Positions 31,198 through 39,729 of a stretch of 44,753 nucleotides of DNA are shown here, piece by piece. Location of the stretch: the NCBI GenBank assembly GCA_001821555.1, contig MHMM01000007.1:1-44753 (forward strand), written 5' to 3'. The position numbers and the translations under genes are program-made. Within the stretch, counting starts at the first letter, position 1; each line of letters starts with the position of its first letter. Under the pieces are notes generated by a model that had not been told where the DNA came from, did not search any database, and was given only the letters and a program-made list of their open reading frames with translations. The DNA comes from Candidatus Nealsonbacteria bacterium RIFOXYB1_FULL_40_15. GTDB taxonomy: Bacteria; Patescibacteriota; Minisyncoccia; Minisyncoccales; GWA2-38-27.

Positions 31198-32999
31198 AAT
31201 TTGAAATTCCTTTTTTAAAAAAGAAAACGGAGGTGGACGAACAGTTTTTCTCCGGAGAACACCTAAAGATAGGCGATATCATCGCTCCTTCTTTTATTGA
31301 AGTAAAGCAGAATGCTATAAATATGGGCGAGAGGATGAGCAAGAGCTACTTTATATTCTCTTACCCGAGATATATAACGACGGGGTGGCTTTCTCCGATT
31401 ATAAATCTCAATTACCCCATGGATGTTTCTTTCTTCTTCCATCCGGTTTCGTCTGAAAAGATATTGAAGCAGTTAAGAAGAAGAGTGACAGAAGTTCAGG
31501 CCGAAATATCAGAAAGAGAAGAAAAGGGGCTTATTAGAGACCCTGCTCTTGAAACGGCTTACCAGGACCTGGAGGATTTGAGAGACAGGCTCCAAACGGC
31601 CCAGGAAAGAATGTTTAGATTCAGCATGTATATTACCGTGTATGCGGATTCGGAAAAAGAGCTAAAAGAAATTGAAACTAATTTAAGATCTATTCTAGAA
31701 TCCAGGTTGATATATATAAAACCGGCGCTCTACCAGCAAAAAGAAGGATTTACCTGCACATCTCCCTATAATTTAGACCAATTGGATATAACCACCTTGA
31801 TGAACACAGGCCCCCTTTCCAGCGCCTTTCCTTTTGTTTCTTTTGACTTGAGCTCCAATGAAGGAATACTTTACGGAATAAACAGCCACAACAACTCAAT
31901 AGTGTTGTTTGATAGGTTTACCTTGGCAAACGCAAACTCCGTTATTTTTGCTGTTTCCGGCTCCGGAAAATCCTACGCAGTAAAACTTGAGATATTGAGA
32001 TATCTTATGCTGGGGGTTGATTCTATAATTCTGGACCCTGAAAACGAATACAAGTTTTTAGCAGAAGCAGTTGGAGGATCTTTCTTTGATATATCTTTGG
32101 GGTCTGATTATCATATCAATCCTTTTGATTTGCCCCAGCCAAAAGAAGACGAATCCGCCGAAGATGTCTTGAGGAGCAGTATTATAAACCTTGTTGGCCT
32201 GATGAGATTGATGATGGGAGGGCTTTCTCCAGAAGAAGACGGGATTATGGACAGCGCTATAACCGAAACTTACGCCGCCAAAGATATAACTGTAGAATCC
32301 GATTCTTCTTTGTGGGGAAAAGAAGACGGCTTGCCCTTCCCATTGCTAGAAGACCTAGAACAGGTTCTTTCCACTATGGAGGGAGCTGAATCTTTAGTAA
32401 AAAGACTCCAGAGATTTACAAAAGGAGTCTATTCTAATTTCTTTAATCAGCATTCTAATGTGAGCATGGCCAATAGAATGGTGGTTTTTGGAATCAGGGA
32501 TATGGAAGACGAGCTAAGGCCGATGGCTATGTATATAATCTTAAGATTTATTTGGAAGACAGCTACCTCGGAGATGAAAAAGCGCATTCTCGTGGTTGAC
32601 GAAGCTTGGTGGCTGATAAAAACAGAGGAGGGGGCGTCTTTTCTCTTCGGAACAGTCAAAAGGGCCAGAAAATACTGGCTGGGAGTAACAACCATCACCC
32701 AGGACGTAAATGATTTTATGAGATCAGAATACGGCCAGCCCATAATAACAAACTCTTCTTTGGTTATTTTGATGAAACAAAGTCCCGCTACGATTGAAAC
32801 GGTTAGAGATGCATTTAATCTTACAGAAGAAGAAAAAATGCTTCTCTTAGAAGCTCCGGTAGGGGAGGGAATATTTTTCGCCGGAACAAAGCATGTCTTA
32901 ATCAGAGTAAAGGCCTCTTATGCCGAGGACCAAATAATAACAACTTCTCCGGAGCAGCTGGTTAAAATAAAACAGGCGAAGAGAGAGTTAGGAGAATAA
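31194..32999 (+). CDS. VirB4-family ATPase
   Basis: VirB4 energises type IV secretion. The 601-residue product has Walker A in FAVSGSGKSYAVK (about residue 260), an IILDPENEYKFLAEAVGG element, Walker B in RILVVDEAWWLI (about 470) and VTTITQDVNDFM. A long coiled segment lies near residues 85-140. With PrgI and the TraC-like protein it forms the ATPase core. VirB6-like and pilin-like genes lie 6-10 kb away on the other strand. Confidence 0.93.
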   Translation: MKFEIPFLKKKTEVDEQFFSGEHLKIGDIIAPSFIEVKQNAINMGERMSKSYFIFSYPRYITTGWLSPIINLNYPMDVSFFFHPVSSEKILKQLRRRVTEVQAEISEREEKGLIRDPALETAYQDLEDLRDRLQTAQERMFRFSMYITVYADSEKELKEIETNLRSILESRLIYIKPALYQQKEGFTCTSPYNLDQLDITTLMNTGPLSSAFPFVSFDLSSNEGILYGINSHNNSIVLFDRFTLANANSVIFAVSGSGKSYAVKLEILRYLMLGVDSIILDPENEYKFLAEAVGGSFFDISLGSDYHINPFDLPQPKEDESAEDVLRSSIINLVGLMRLMMGGLSPEEDGIMDSAITETYAAKDITVESDSSLWGKEDGLPFPLLEDLEQVLSTMEGAESLVKRLQRFTKGVYSNFFNQHSNVSMANRMVVFGIRDMEDELRPMAMYIILRFIWKTATSEMKKRILVVDEAWWLIKTEEGASFLFGTVKRARKYWLGVTTITQDVNDFMRSEYGQPIITNSSLVILMKQSPATIETVRDAFNLTEEEKMLLLEAPVGEGIFFAGTKHVLIRVKASYAEDQIITTSPEQLVKIKQAKRELGE

Positions 33000-33084
33000 A
33001 AATAATTTTCAATTCTTAATTTTCAATTTTTATTAAATGACCAATGATTTAATTTTTAATAGACCTACTTAAAAATTTCGAAGA

Positions 33085-33429
33085 ATGGCAGAGGAAGTAA
33101 TAAATAACAATACAGAAAAACCTCCAAAACCGGAAAAGGTTTCCGCAAAAAAGAAGGGTGGCTGGTTTAAAAAAATACCTGCCAATGTCTTGCTTTCCCC
33201 CGGAGGCCTCATTCTTATAATCTTTGCAGCGATGATGGAAATTTTGGATTTGATTCCTCTGCCTCTTTTGGATCAAATTTGGGAATTGCCACTCGAACTG
33301 ATTTTTATTGCTCTTCTCTGTTTTATAGCCAAAGTACCCTTAAAAGCATCCCTTGCCCCTTTTATATTAGAAAGAATCCCTCTTTTGAGCGATATTCTCC
33401 CCACTTGGGTTTTGAGAATGTTTTTTTAG
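33085..33429 (+). CDS. Small membrane protein behind the VirB4 gene
   Basis: The 114-residue product has a lysine/proline-rich cytoplasmic start (about 1-35) and two to three hydrophobic segments (about 38-60, 68-85, 88-100). No family is recognised. It may belong to the secretion cluster, but an AT-rich 85-nt gap separates it from virB4. It converges on jag with a 4-nt overlap (TTAG used on both strands). Confidence 0.7.
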   Translation: MAEEVINNNTEKPPKPEKVSAKKKGGWFKKIPANVLLSPGGLILIIFAAMMEILDLIPLPLLDQIWELPLELIFIALLCFIAKVPLKASLAPFILERIPLLSDILPTWVLRMFF

Positions 33430-33875
33430 GCAGGTTTTACTACTATTCTCCTATCAGGGTCTTCACCCCTGCTTTCGGTCACGACATCGGTTCTAGCCGA
33501 AAGCTCCATATGGATAATCCTTCTTTCGTAGGAAGACATGGGGGAAAGAGATTTTTCTTTTCCTGTCAAAGAGACTTCGTCTGCTGTTTCTTTTGCTGTC
33601 TCTCTAAGATATTCTGATTTCTTTTCTTTATAATCATTAATATCTAGTTCAATATATGTCCCTTCCGGCATATCCTTTTTTACTAAGGCCCTCAAAAGCT
33701 TTTGTATTTCAGCCAAAACTTGGCCGTTCTGGCCTATAAGCATTTTGGGATCATCCGTCTTTGCCTTTATAAGATAGTTGGCGTCTTCTGTGTTTTTTAC
33801 TGAAACATCAACAGCAAAAGTCGCTCTTTCAAAAAACTCTTCGGCTATTTTTTTAATTGTCTCCTCGTTCCTCAT
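33426..33875 (-). CDS. jag: Jag/KhpB-type KH-R3H RNA-binding protein
   Basis: The 149-residue product has a KH-like domain with the GxxG-type loop IGQNGQVLAEIQ (about residues 45-60) and an R3H domain with SSYERRIIHMEL near the end. The N-terminal Jag domain of Firmicutes is missing, leaving a minimal form. KhpB-type proteins bind RNA and influence cell division and elongation. It overlaps yidC by 23 nt, the classical order near the origin. Confidence 0.9.
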   Translation of the reverse strand: MRNEETIKKIAEEFFERATFAVDVSVKNTEDANYLIKAKTDDPKMLIGQNGQVLAEIQKLLRALVKKDMPEGTYIELDINDYKEKKSEYLRETAKETADEVSLTGKEKSLSPMSSYERRIIHMELSARTDVVTESRGEDPDRRIVVKPA

Positions 33876-34566
33876 GGTTTTTCTTAAGAATAATATATTG
33901 CTGGGCTATTGTAAATAGAGTTGTTGTCAAAAGATAGAGCCCGAGGGCAGAAGGAAGCCCTATGAGTATGAATAACATAAAAACAGGGCTGAAGTACTGC
34001 ATTTGTTTTTGGACTTGGGATGATATATCGTCTTTTTTAGCAGGTGTTTTTTTGCCCGAAATAAGCCGCAGTTGGAAAAATTGGGCTAATCCCACAAAAA
34101 TAGCTAAAATAATATTTGGTTTTGAAAGATCAATTAATCCCAAAAACATAGGATTTATGGCTCCGGGATTAGAAACAAAGCTGTAGAGAAGCTTAAGCTG
34201 GTCAGGATCTAACCCCCTCCAAAAAACCCTATAAATAGCTATTAATATGGGGAGTTGTATTAATAAAGGAAGGCATCCTGAAAAAGGGCTTACTTTCTCT
34301 TTCCTATAAAGATCAAATATCTGCTTTGTCTGCTCCTCTTTGTTGTCTTTATATTTTTCCTGGATCTCTTTTATTTTGGGCTGTATCTCTGAAAGAGCCT
34401 TCTGGGATTTTATAGATTTTGATCCTAAGGGATACAAAACTAGTTTTATTAAGACTGTAAGAATGATTACTGCTATTCCAAAATCCCTGCCGGGCAGATA
34501 TTGGTAAAGAAAAACAAGTATATTTAATAGGGGCTGGTAAAGGAGTGTATTAAATAGATTCAGCAT
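33853..34566 (-). CDS. yidC: Membrane protein insertase YidC
   Basis: YidC inserts membrane proteins with or without SecYEG. The 237-residue product has about five membrane segments and the conserved blocks RDFGIAVIILTVLIKLVLYPL, SPFSGCLPLLIQLPILIAIYRVF and LGLYLLTTTLFTIAQQYII. The groove arginine is absent at the usual position, where Lys in LIKLVLYPL is the likely substitute. It carries no signal peptide or large outer domain, as in Gram-positive forms. Confidence 0.94.
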   Translation of the reverse strand: MLNLFNTLLYQPLLNILVFLYQYLPGRDFGIAVIILTVLIKLVLYPLGSKSIKSQKALSEIQPKIKEIQEKYKDNKEEQTKQIFDLYRKEKVSPFSGCLPLLIQLPILIAIYRVFWRGLDPDQLKLLYSFVSNPGAINPMFLGLIDLSKPNIILAIFVGLAQFFQLRLISGKKTPAKKDDISSQVQKQMQYFSPVFMLFILIGLPSALGLYLLTTTLFTIAQQYIILKKNHEERGDN

Positions 34567-34572
34567 AATTCT

Positions 34573-34776
34573 TTAGGGCAAGTCCGCACCGCCCTTATTC
34601 CATGGATTGCACCTTGCGACCCTTGCGGCGCATTTTAAGAGCCCCTTTGCGCCATATTTTTCTATAGAGATAATACAATATTCAGAACAAGTTGGATAAA
34701 ATCTGCAATTGTGCCCCAATAGAGGAGAAACCGCCGCTTGGTATATTTTAATTGCTTGAGTTAATATTTTCTTCAT
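34573..34776 (-). CDS. yidD: Membrane protein insertion efficiency factor YidD
   Basis: The 67-residue protein carries the family signature: QAAVSPLLGHNCRFYPTCSEY and the conserved CNPW near the end. YidD is thought to assist YidC at the membrane. It overlaps rnpA by 29 nt and is 6 nt from yidC. Confidence 0.95.
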   Translation of the reverse strand: MKKILTQAIKIYQAAVSPLLGHNCRFYPTCSEYCIISIEKYGAKGLLKCAARVARCNPWNKGGADLP

Positions 34777-35101
34777 TTTTGAACATCCTTGATTTTTTAA
34801 AAAGCATTCTCATATCATTCTCTATCTCGTCCTCTTTTATGCCAGGCAGGGCTATTACAACTGCATCATACCCCTTTTTAAGATTATTTGTTTTTGCAGA
34901 TTCTCTCATTTTCCTCTTTATCCTATTTCTTTCTACGGCCTTCAGAGATACCCTCTTACCGACTATAAATCCGAAACGCGAAAAATCAAGGTTATTTTCC
35001 GCCTTTTTCAAAACAATTTTCTTTTCCTTAAAACTTTTGCCTCCAGCAAAAACTCTTTCAAAGTCTTTTTCTTTTGAAAGCCTGTTTTCCTTGGGCAACA
35101 T
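34748..35101 (-). CDS. rnpA: Ribonuclease P protein component
   Basis: RnpA binds the RNase P RNA and improves tRNA 5' processing. The 117-residue product contains RLSKEKDFERVF, FIVGKRVSLKAVERNRIKRKMRE (the RNR motif) and the central VVIALPG strand. It is 1 nt from rpmH and overlaps yidD by 29 nt. Confidence 0.94.
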   Translation of the reverse strand: MLPKENRLSKEKDFERVFAGGKSFKEKKIVLKKAENNLDFSRFGFIVGKRVSLKAVERNRIKRKMRESAKTNNLKKGYDAVVIALPGIKEDEIENDMRMLFKKSRMFKNEENINSSN

Positions 35102-35102
35102 A

Positions 35103-35237
35103 TTAAACAGCGAGTCTTTTTCTGGATTTCGCTCTGCGTCTCTTTATTACTCTCCTTCCTGCTTTTGTATTCTGGCGGACCAAAAAACCGTGCGTTCTTT
35201 TCCTTTTTCTTTTTTTCGGCTGATATGTTACAGACAT
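35103..35237 (-). CDS. rpmH: 50S ribosomal protein L34 (not in ORF track)
   Basis: The 44-residue frame reads [18 protein letters not shown], continues [19 protein letters not shown] and ends RKRLAV, an unmistakable L34. It is below the track's length cutoff. rnpA starts 1 nt after its stop. rpmH-rnpA divergent from dnaA is the standard bacterial origin arrangement. Confidence 0.97.
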   Translation of the reverse strand: MSVTYQPKKRKRKRTHGFLVRQNTKAGRRVIKRRRAKSRKRLAV

Positions 35238-35520
35238 AATAAAAATTTCTAATTCTTAATTTGTAATTTCTATTAAATTTTTAACGAGTTAATTTCTATC
35301 TAATTAATATAAAAATTGAAGGGCAGAAATTGAAAATTAACTTGTTTTCAGTATAGCTTTTATTTTAATTCATATCAAGTAATTGTAAATAAAATTCTCT
35401 AAAAAGTTTCACTTTAGGTTATCCACATATTGTTAACAACTTGTTAACAAAATCTCTGCTTTTGTATTCCTTAGGCCTTGTGATATACTTAAATTAATTA
35501 AATTTTAAGGAACAAAAAGT
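35238..35520. other. rpmH-dnaA intergenic region with DnaA box, possible oriC part
   Basis: The 283-bp region is very AT-rich. It contains a perfect DnaA box, TTATCCACA, at 35419-35427, followed by TTGTTAACAACTTGTTAACA, a repeated TTGTTAACA unit. A dnaA promoter (TTGTAT-N16-TATACT, 35462-35489) precedes the gene. The stretch 35250-35310 matches the AT-rich sequence at 33010. Confidence 0.7.
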
Positions 35521-36867
35521 ATGACAAACCAAGAACTTTGGCAGGCAGTCTTGGCTCAGATTCAGCTTAATATATCGCAGGCAAATTTCGCCACGTGGTT
35601 TAAAAACACAGAGATCTCGCACCAGAAAGAAGGAAGAATTCTTGTTTTGGTTCCAAATTCATTTGTAAAAGAATGGCTTCAGAATAAATATAATAAAAAT
35701 ATATTCAAGATACTGCATGATTTGGACTGCAATATAAGAGAAGTGGAATATCAAATCGGAAAAGCCAAAATAGAGCCCAAAAAAGAAGAAATGATAATGC
35801 CCGAGACAGACCAGCTGGAGTTCCAGGAATTTAAGGTTAATAAAGACACTAACTTAAACCCGCGATACACCTTTGACACTTTTGTTGTGGGCCCTTTTAA
35901 TGAACTCCCCCATGCTGCAGCAGTGGCGGTTTCAAAAAAACCCGGAATTGTTTATAATCCCCTTTTTATTTACGGCGGGGTAGGGTTGGGGAAAACCCAT
36001 CTCATACAATCTATAGGAAATGAGATAGACTCCGCTTTCAAAAAAAATAAGGTTAGATATATTTCGTCCGAAAAATTCACTTCGGAAGTGGTTTCTTCTA
36101 TTAAAAATCAAACAATAGAGCAGTTTAAAGCAAAATACAGGGATATAGACACCTTGATTATAGACGATGTTCAGTTTTTAGCCGGGAGAGAAAAAACGCA
36201 AGAAGAATTTTTCCATGTTTTTAATATTCTTTACGAAAAAAATAAACAGATTATTCTTTCTTCAGATAGGCCGCCGAGAGCGATAAACTCTTTAACAGAA
36301 AGATTGAGATCCCGCTTTGAGGGAGGAATGATAGCGGACGTTTCAGCTCCCGACCTTGAGACCAGAATGGCGATACTAAAAACCAAGGCCCAAGAGAAAG
36401 GAGTAGAGTTTGGGGAAGAAATATACCAATACATAGCATCTGTTATTAAAAATAACATAAGGGAGCTTGAGGGAGCATTAAACCGGCTAGTAATTTATGA
36501 GAACCTGAACCACAAAAAGCCGGATATGGAAGCGACTCAAACTTTGTTCAAAAATATACTTTCCTCGCAAAACAGAGTTGTAACCCCTAGAAAAATTATC
36601 CAAGTGGTGGCTGATTTTTATGATCTTAAAGAAAGAGAGATTTTAAACGCTTCCAGAAAAAAAGAAATAGTCAGGCCGAGACAAATAGCAATGTTTCTTT
36701 TGAGACAGGAGCTTAAAAGCTCTTTCCCATCCATAGGAAGAAAATTTGACGGGAAAGACCATACAACAGCGATACATTCTTACAAAAAAATACTTAGGGA
36801 GGTTGAAACTGACAAGAAATTAGAAGAAGAAATTGTGCTGATAAAAGAACAAATTTTGGCGTCTTAG
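35521..36867 (+). CDS. dnaA: Chromosomal replication initiator DnaA
   Basis: DnaA binds oriC boxes and unwinds the origin. The 448-residue protein has domain I (FATWFKNTEI), a short linker, and the AAA+ domain with Walker A GGVGLGKTHL, Walker B LIIDDVQFLAG and sensor 1 LSSDRPP. The C-terminal DNA-binding domain carries the signature DGKDHTTAIHSYKKI. It lies between two regions carrying DnaA boxes, so it can autoregulate. Confidence 0.98.
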   Translation: MTNQELWQAVLAQIQLNISQANFATWFKNTEISHQKEGRILVLVPNSFVKEWLQNKYNKNIFKILHDLDCNIREVEYQIGKAKIEPKKEEMIMPETDQLEFQEFKVNKDTNLNPRYTFDTFVVGPFNELPHAAAVAVSKKPGIVYNPLFIYGGVGLGKTHLIQSIGNEIDSAFKKNKVRYISSEKFTSEVVSSIKNQTIEQFKAKYRDIDTLIIDDVQFLAGREKTQEEFFHVFNILYEKNKQIILSSDRPPRAINSLTERLRSRFEGGMIADVSAPDLETRMAILKTKAQEKGVEFGEEIYQYIASVIKNNIRELEGALNRLVIYENLNHKKPDMEATQTLFKNILSSQNRVVTPRKIIQVVADFYDLKEREILNASRKKEIVRPRQIAMFLLRQELKSSFPSIGRKFDGKDHTTAIHSYKKILREVETDKKLEEEIVLIKEQILAS

Positions 36868-37069
36868 CTTGTGGATAAATTCGGGAAAATATTGTTAATT
36901 AAAAATTAATTAAAAGTGAATAAAAAAAGGGTGGGATTTATCCCCCAATTAATTAATGATTTTTTAACAATCCTGCACAATATTTTTCCCCAATGGGGTT
37001 GAATAGAAAAAACACCTTTTTCCACACCACTAATACTAACAATAACTTATTTAATTAATTATAATTATT
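36868..37069. other. dnaA-dnaN intergenic region, candidate oriC
   Basis: The 202-bp AT-rich gap opens with an inverted DnaA box (TGTGGATAA at 36870-36878). It includes a GGGTGGGATTTATCCCCC inverted element and the near-box TTTTCCACA at about 37018, and ends in an AT-only stretch that could serve as the unwinding element. The position between dnaA and dnaN is the classical place. Confidence 0.65.
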
Positions 37070-38194
37070 ATGAAATTCCAAATCCTTCAGGAAAAATTAA
37101 AAGAAGGATTGAGTATTATAGAAAGAGTTGTTTCAAGGTCTTTAACTTTGCCGATTTTAAATAATGTTTTAATTGAGGCGGGGAAAAACTTTCTCTGTCT
37201 TTCTTCAACGGATTTAGAAATTGGAATAAAATGGTGGGCACTGACCAAAACAGAAAAAGAGGGAAGTATAACCGTCCCATCAAAACTTCTTTCGGGATTT
37301 GTTGGTTTGTTGCCAAATAAAAAAATAGAGGCAGGGGCTCTTAAAAATGATTTTTTTAGTATTGAATGTGAAGAATGTAAGACAAAAATAAAAGGGCTTT
37401 CGGCAGAAGAGTTTCCCTTGATTCCCAAAGTTTCAAAAGAAGAATTTATCTCTGTTAAAAGCTCTGAATTTTGCAGGAATCTTGCGCAGATAGCGGATAT
37501 CCCGGCGCTTTCTGCCACAAGGCCCGAAATATCCGGAATCTATTTTTCTTTTCAAAAAAACCAGATAATATCGGCTTCAACTGATAGTTTTAGATTAGGA
37601 GAAAAGAAAATGACTCCCCTAAAGTCTTCTTTGTTATCTCCCAAAACACTGATTGTGCCCCAAAAAACCATAAAAGAGGTTATAAACATATTCGGGATAA
37701 AAGAAACAGAGCTTAAAATATACTTTTCTCCCAACCAAATAATGTTTGAATCTTTGATGCAGGAGACAGACCATCCCGAAGTCCAGCTAGTATCTCGGCT
37801 GATAGAGGGAAGCTACCCTAATTATCAGGAAATTATTCCCAAAAAGTTTACCACAAAGCTTATTCTTAATAAAGAAGAGTTTTTGGCCCAATTAAAACAA
37901 GCGTCTCTTTTTTCGAGTAAAACAGGAGAAATAAAATTAAAAAGGGAGGATTCAAGGGTAGAAATTTTAAGCCAAAATACAGAGCTAGGGGAACACGAAT
38001 CTTTTATTTACAGCAAAATAGAAGGAGAAAAATTTGAAATATCTTTTAATCACAGGTTTTTATCGGACGGCATATCTAAAACAAAATCAGAGGATATATC
38101 TTTGGAATTAAATGGAGACTCCGGTCCCGGAGTGGTTAGATCTCCGGGCGATGACAGCTACACCTATGTGGTAATGCCCATAAAAGGGAACTAA
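37070..38194 (+). CDS. dnaN: DNA polymerase III beta subunit (sliding clamp)
   Basis: The clamp tethers polymerase to DNA. The 374-residue product has the three-domain clamp pattern: MKFQILQEKLKEGLSIIERVVSRSLTLPIL at the start, a central RPEISGIYF strand, SRLIEGSYPNYQEIIP, and the C-terminal YTYVVMPIKGN (usually YVVMPMRL). No Shine-Dalgarno is seen. A consensus promoter for the next gene begins 6 nt after its stop. Confidence 0.96.
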   Translation: MKFQILQEKLKEGLSIIERVVSRSLTLPILNNVLIEAGKNFLCLSSTDLEIGIKWWALTKTEKEGSITVPSKLLSGFVGLLPNKKIEAGALKNDFFSIECEECKTKIKGLSAEEFPLIPKVSKEEFISVKSSEFCRNLAQIADIPALSATRPEISGIYFSFQKNQIISASTDSFRLGEKKMTPLKSSLLSPKTLIVPQKTIKEVINIFGIKETELKIYFSPNQIMFESLMQETDHPEVQLVSRLIEGSYPNYQEIIPKKFTTKLILNKEEFLAQLKQASLFSSKTGEIKLKREDSRVEILSQNTELGEHESFIYSKIEGEKFEISFNHRFLSDGISKTKSEDISLELNGDSGPGVVRSPGDDSYTYVVMPIKGN

Positions 38195-38200
38195 AAACCA

Positions 38201-38229
38201 TTGACAGACTCAAAACAGTATGCTATAAT
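38201..38229 (+). promoter_or_regulatory. Perfect consensus sigma70 promoter
   Basis: TTGACA-N17-TATAAT, with both hexamers and spacing ideal, 6 nt behind dnaN. It drives the SPFH gene through a leader of about 65 nt. Confidence 0.92.
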
Positions 38230-38298
38230 CTAGATAGCTAGAGAGTGTTTCTTTGGCAAAACTGATCATTGACAACTACATACTAAGTGGAGGTCCGT

Positions 38299-39555
38299 AT
38301 GGATAGTTTCTGGAAGCAGAAGATGTTCTGGGTATGGGTAGTGTTGGTCGTTTTTTTGGCTATATTCGTGCCCATAATTGTAACACGGGTCTTTGGATTC
38401 ACGGTCCAGAATATAGTCGATATTTTTCCTTTAGACCTGGATGGTGTGTCAGAAAAAACAAAAGAAGAGCTAATAAAAAAGCAAGAACAGCACGTTTCTT
38501 TATTGGCTCTAGCGATTCTCTTGTTTGTGGGTTTTTTGGCGATTTGGTACAGGACTCAAAAGCACTTTATAAAGATGCTTTTGGTCTGGGTTATTTCGGT
38601 ATATTTGCTTTATTTGTTAATTGCCGAAATCACCATAAACCAGCTCGCAATATTCAGCCTTGTGTGGCTAGTCGCTCAAGCCATGACTGTGTATTTGCTA
38701 TATCGCTGGGGCCGCATAAACTTTGATCAGTGTGGCTCGGTAGAAAAACCCGCACAAGCAGTGGTGGTCAGGCTGGGTAAAGATATAAAGGCAGTTGGCC
38801 CAGGGCTTTACTTTACTCTTCGGCCGTTAGACAGATTATGGAAGTTCCCTACAGCAACAGTCGGGGCTACCTATAATGTGACTGACGGTGTTTATAGTAG
38901 GGCCGACGGCACAATATCAAGCCAACCGATTACCGGCAATGTGAGTTTCCATTTTACCCCCCCCGACATTAATACACCCTACAATGTAAGAGGCCAATCA
39001 AAAACCGGGGGAGAGATTCTGAGGCAGATGTTTAGAAACTTACCTGCTGGCGATTTTGTCGGGAAAGGGGCGAAAGAAGCGTTCGTGAGGTTTTTCAAAC
39101 TCCTTGACCCGACAATTCTAGGGGGGTTTCGTCAAGCCATGATTGTCCGGAATTCGGATGAGTGCCGGCATGATAAGGCCGGCATTGAAAGGGACATGAA
39201 AGTTTATGTGAGTACTGAAGACGGAAATCCACTTGCGGTGTGGATGATCCCCATGGATCTCGTGGATTTTGAGGTTAAGCCCAAAATACCCGATGCTATG
39301 GAGGAGGCCTACATGGCTCCTGAAATCGCCGCGAAAAAAGCCGAAGCCTCTAAAAAGGAGGCGGATGCAATCAAGAGAAAGCTTGTCGCCGTAGGACTAG
39401 GAGGAGGAGACCCCGACGCCTTTATTCTAGTGGATGGTTTGGGCGGTGGGAAAGGGCCGTCAGCGGAGAATGTTTTCTATGCGACTATGGCGGCCTCTTC
39501 TATGCGGCAAGGAGGGGGCAGTAGGTTTGGGGTTTTTAATCCTAAGAAGCCCTGA
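38299..39555 (+). CDS. SPFH/Band-7 domain membrane protein
   Basis: I start it at ATG 38299 because GGAGG lies 5 nt upstream; the track used GTG 38287. The 418-residue product has four N-terminal membrane helices (about 9-30, 65-85, 93-112 and 115-135). An SPFH (stomatin/prohibitin) domain follows (about 148-345; AVVVRLGKDIKAVGPGLYFTLRP), then an A/E/K-rich coil and a G-rich tail. SPFH proteins form membrane-associated rings or scaffolds, often with FtsH-type proteases. Its GC-richer codons, perfect promoter, Shine-Dalgarno and terminator set it apart from dnaN. Confidence 0.85.
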   Translation: MDSFWKQKMFWVWVVLVVFLAIFVPIIVTRVFGFTVQNIVDIFPLDLDGVSEKTKEELIKKQEQHVSLLALAILLFVGFLAIWYRTQKHFIKMLLVWVISVYLLYLLIAEITINQLAIFSLVWLVAQAMTVYLLYRWGRINFDQCGSVEKPAQAVVVRLGKDIKAVGPGLYFTLRPLDRLWKFPTATVGATYNVTDGVYSRADGTISSQPITGNVSFHFTPPDINTPYNVRGQSKTGGEILRQMFRNLPAGDFVGKGAKEAFVRFFKLLDPTILGGFRQAMIVRNSDECRHDKAGIERDMKVYVSTEDGNPLAVWMIPMDLVDFEVKPKIPDAMEEAYMAPEIAAKKAEASKKEADAIKRKLVAVGLGGGDPDAFILVDGLGGGKGPSAENVFYATMAASSMRQGGGSRFGVFNPKKP

Positions 39556-39566
39556 ACAAAGACCAT

Positions 39567-39593
39567 AAAGGGACTCATTGAGAGTCCCTTTTG
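39567..39593 (+). terminator. Terminator of the SPFH gene
   Basis: AAAGGGACTC-attga-GAGTCCCTTT followed by TGT and further Ts. The remaining 39594-39729 has no gene I can support. Confidence 0.85.
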
Positions 39594-39729
39594 TATTACT
39601 TTTTTAAATATTCTAAATTTATTCCGGTGCCACTTTCCCGATTTACTTGTCAGTGTATCTTTTATCTCGTAACTAACCCTCATTTTTGTATTAATTAGTG
39701 GGGTCTACGCTTATTTTTACTTCCCCGGA

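Noticed and set aside
39600-39729. Transposase remnant (short minus-strand ORF reading LTSKSGKWHR)
   Set aside because: The frame is short, overlaps the SPFH gene and its terminator, and I cannot match it to a transposase family with confidence.
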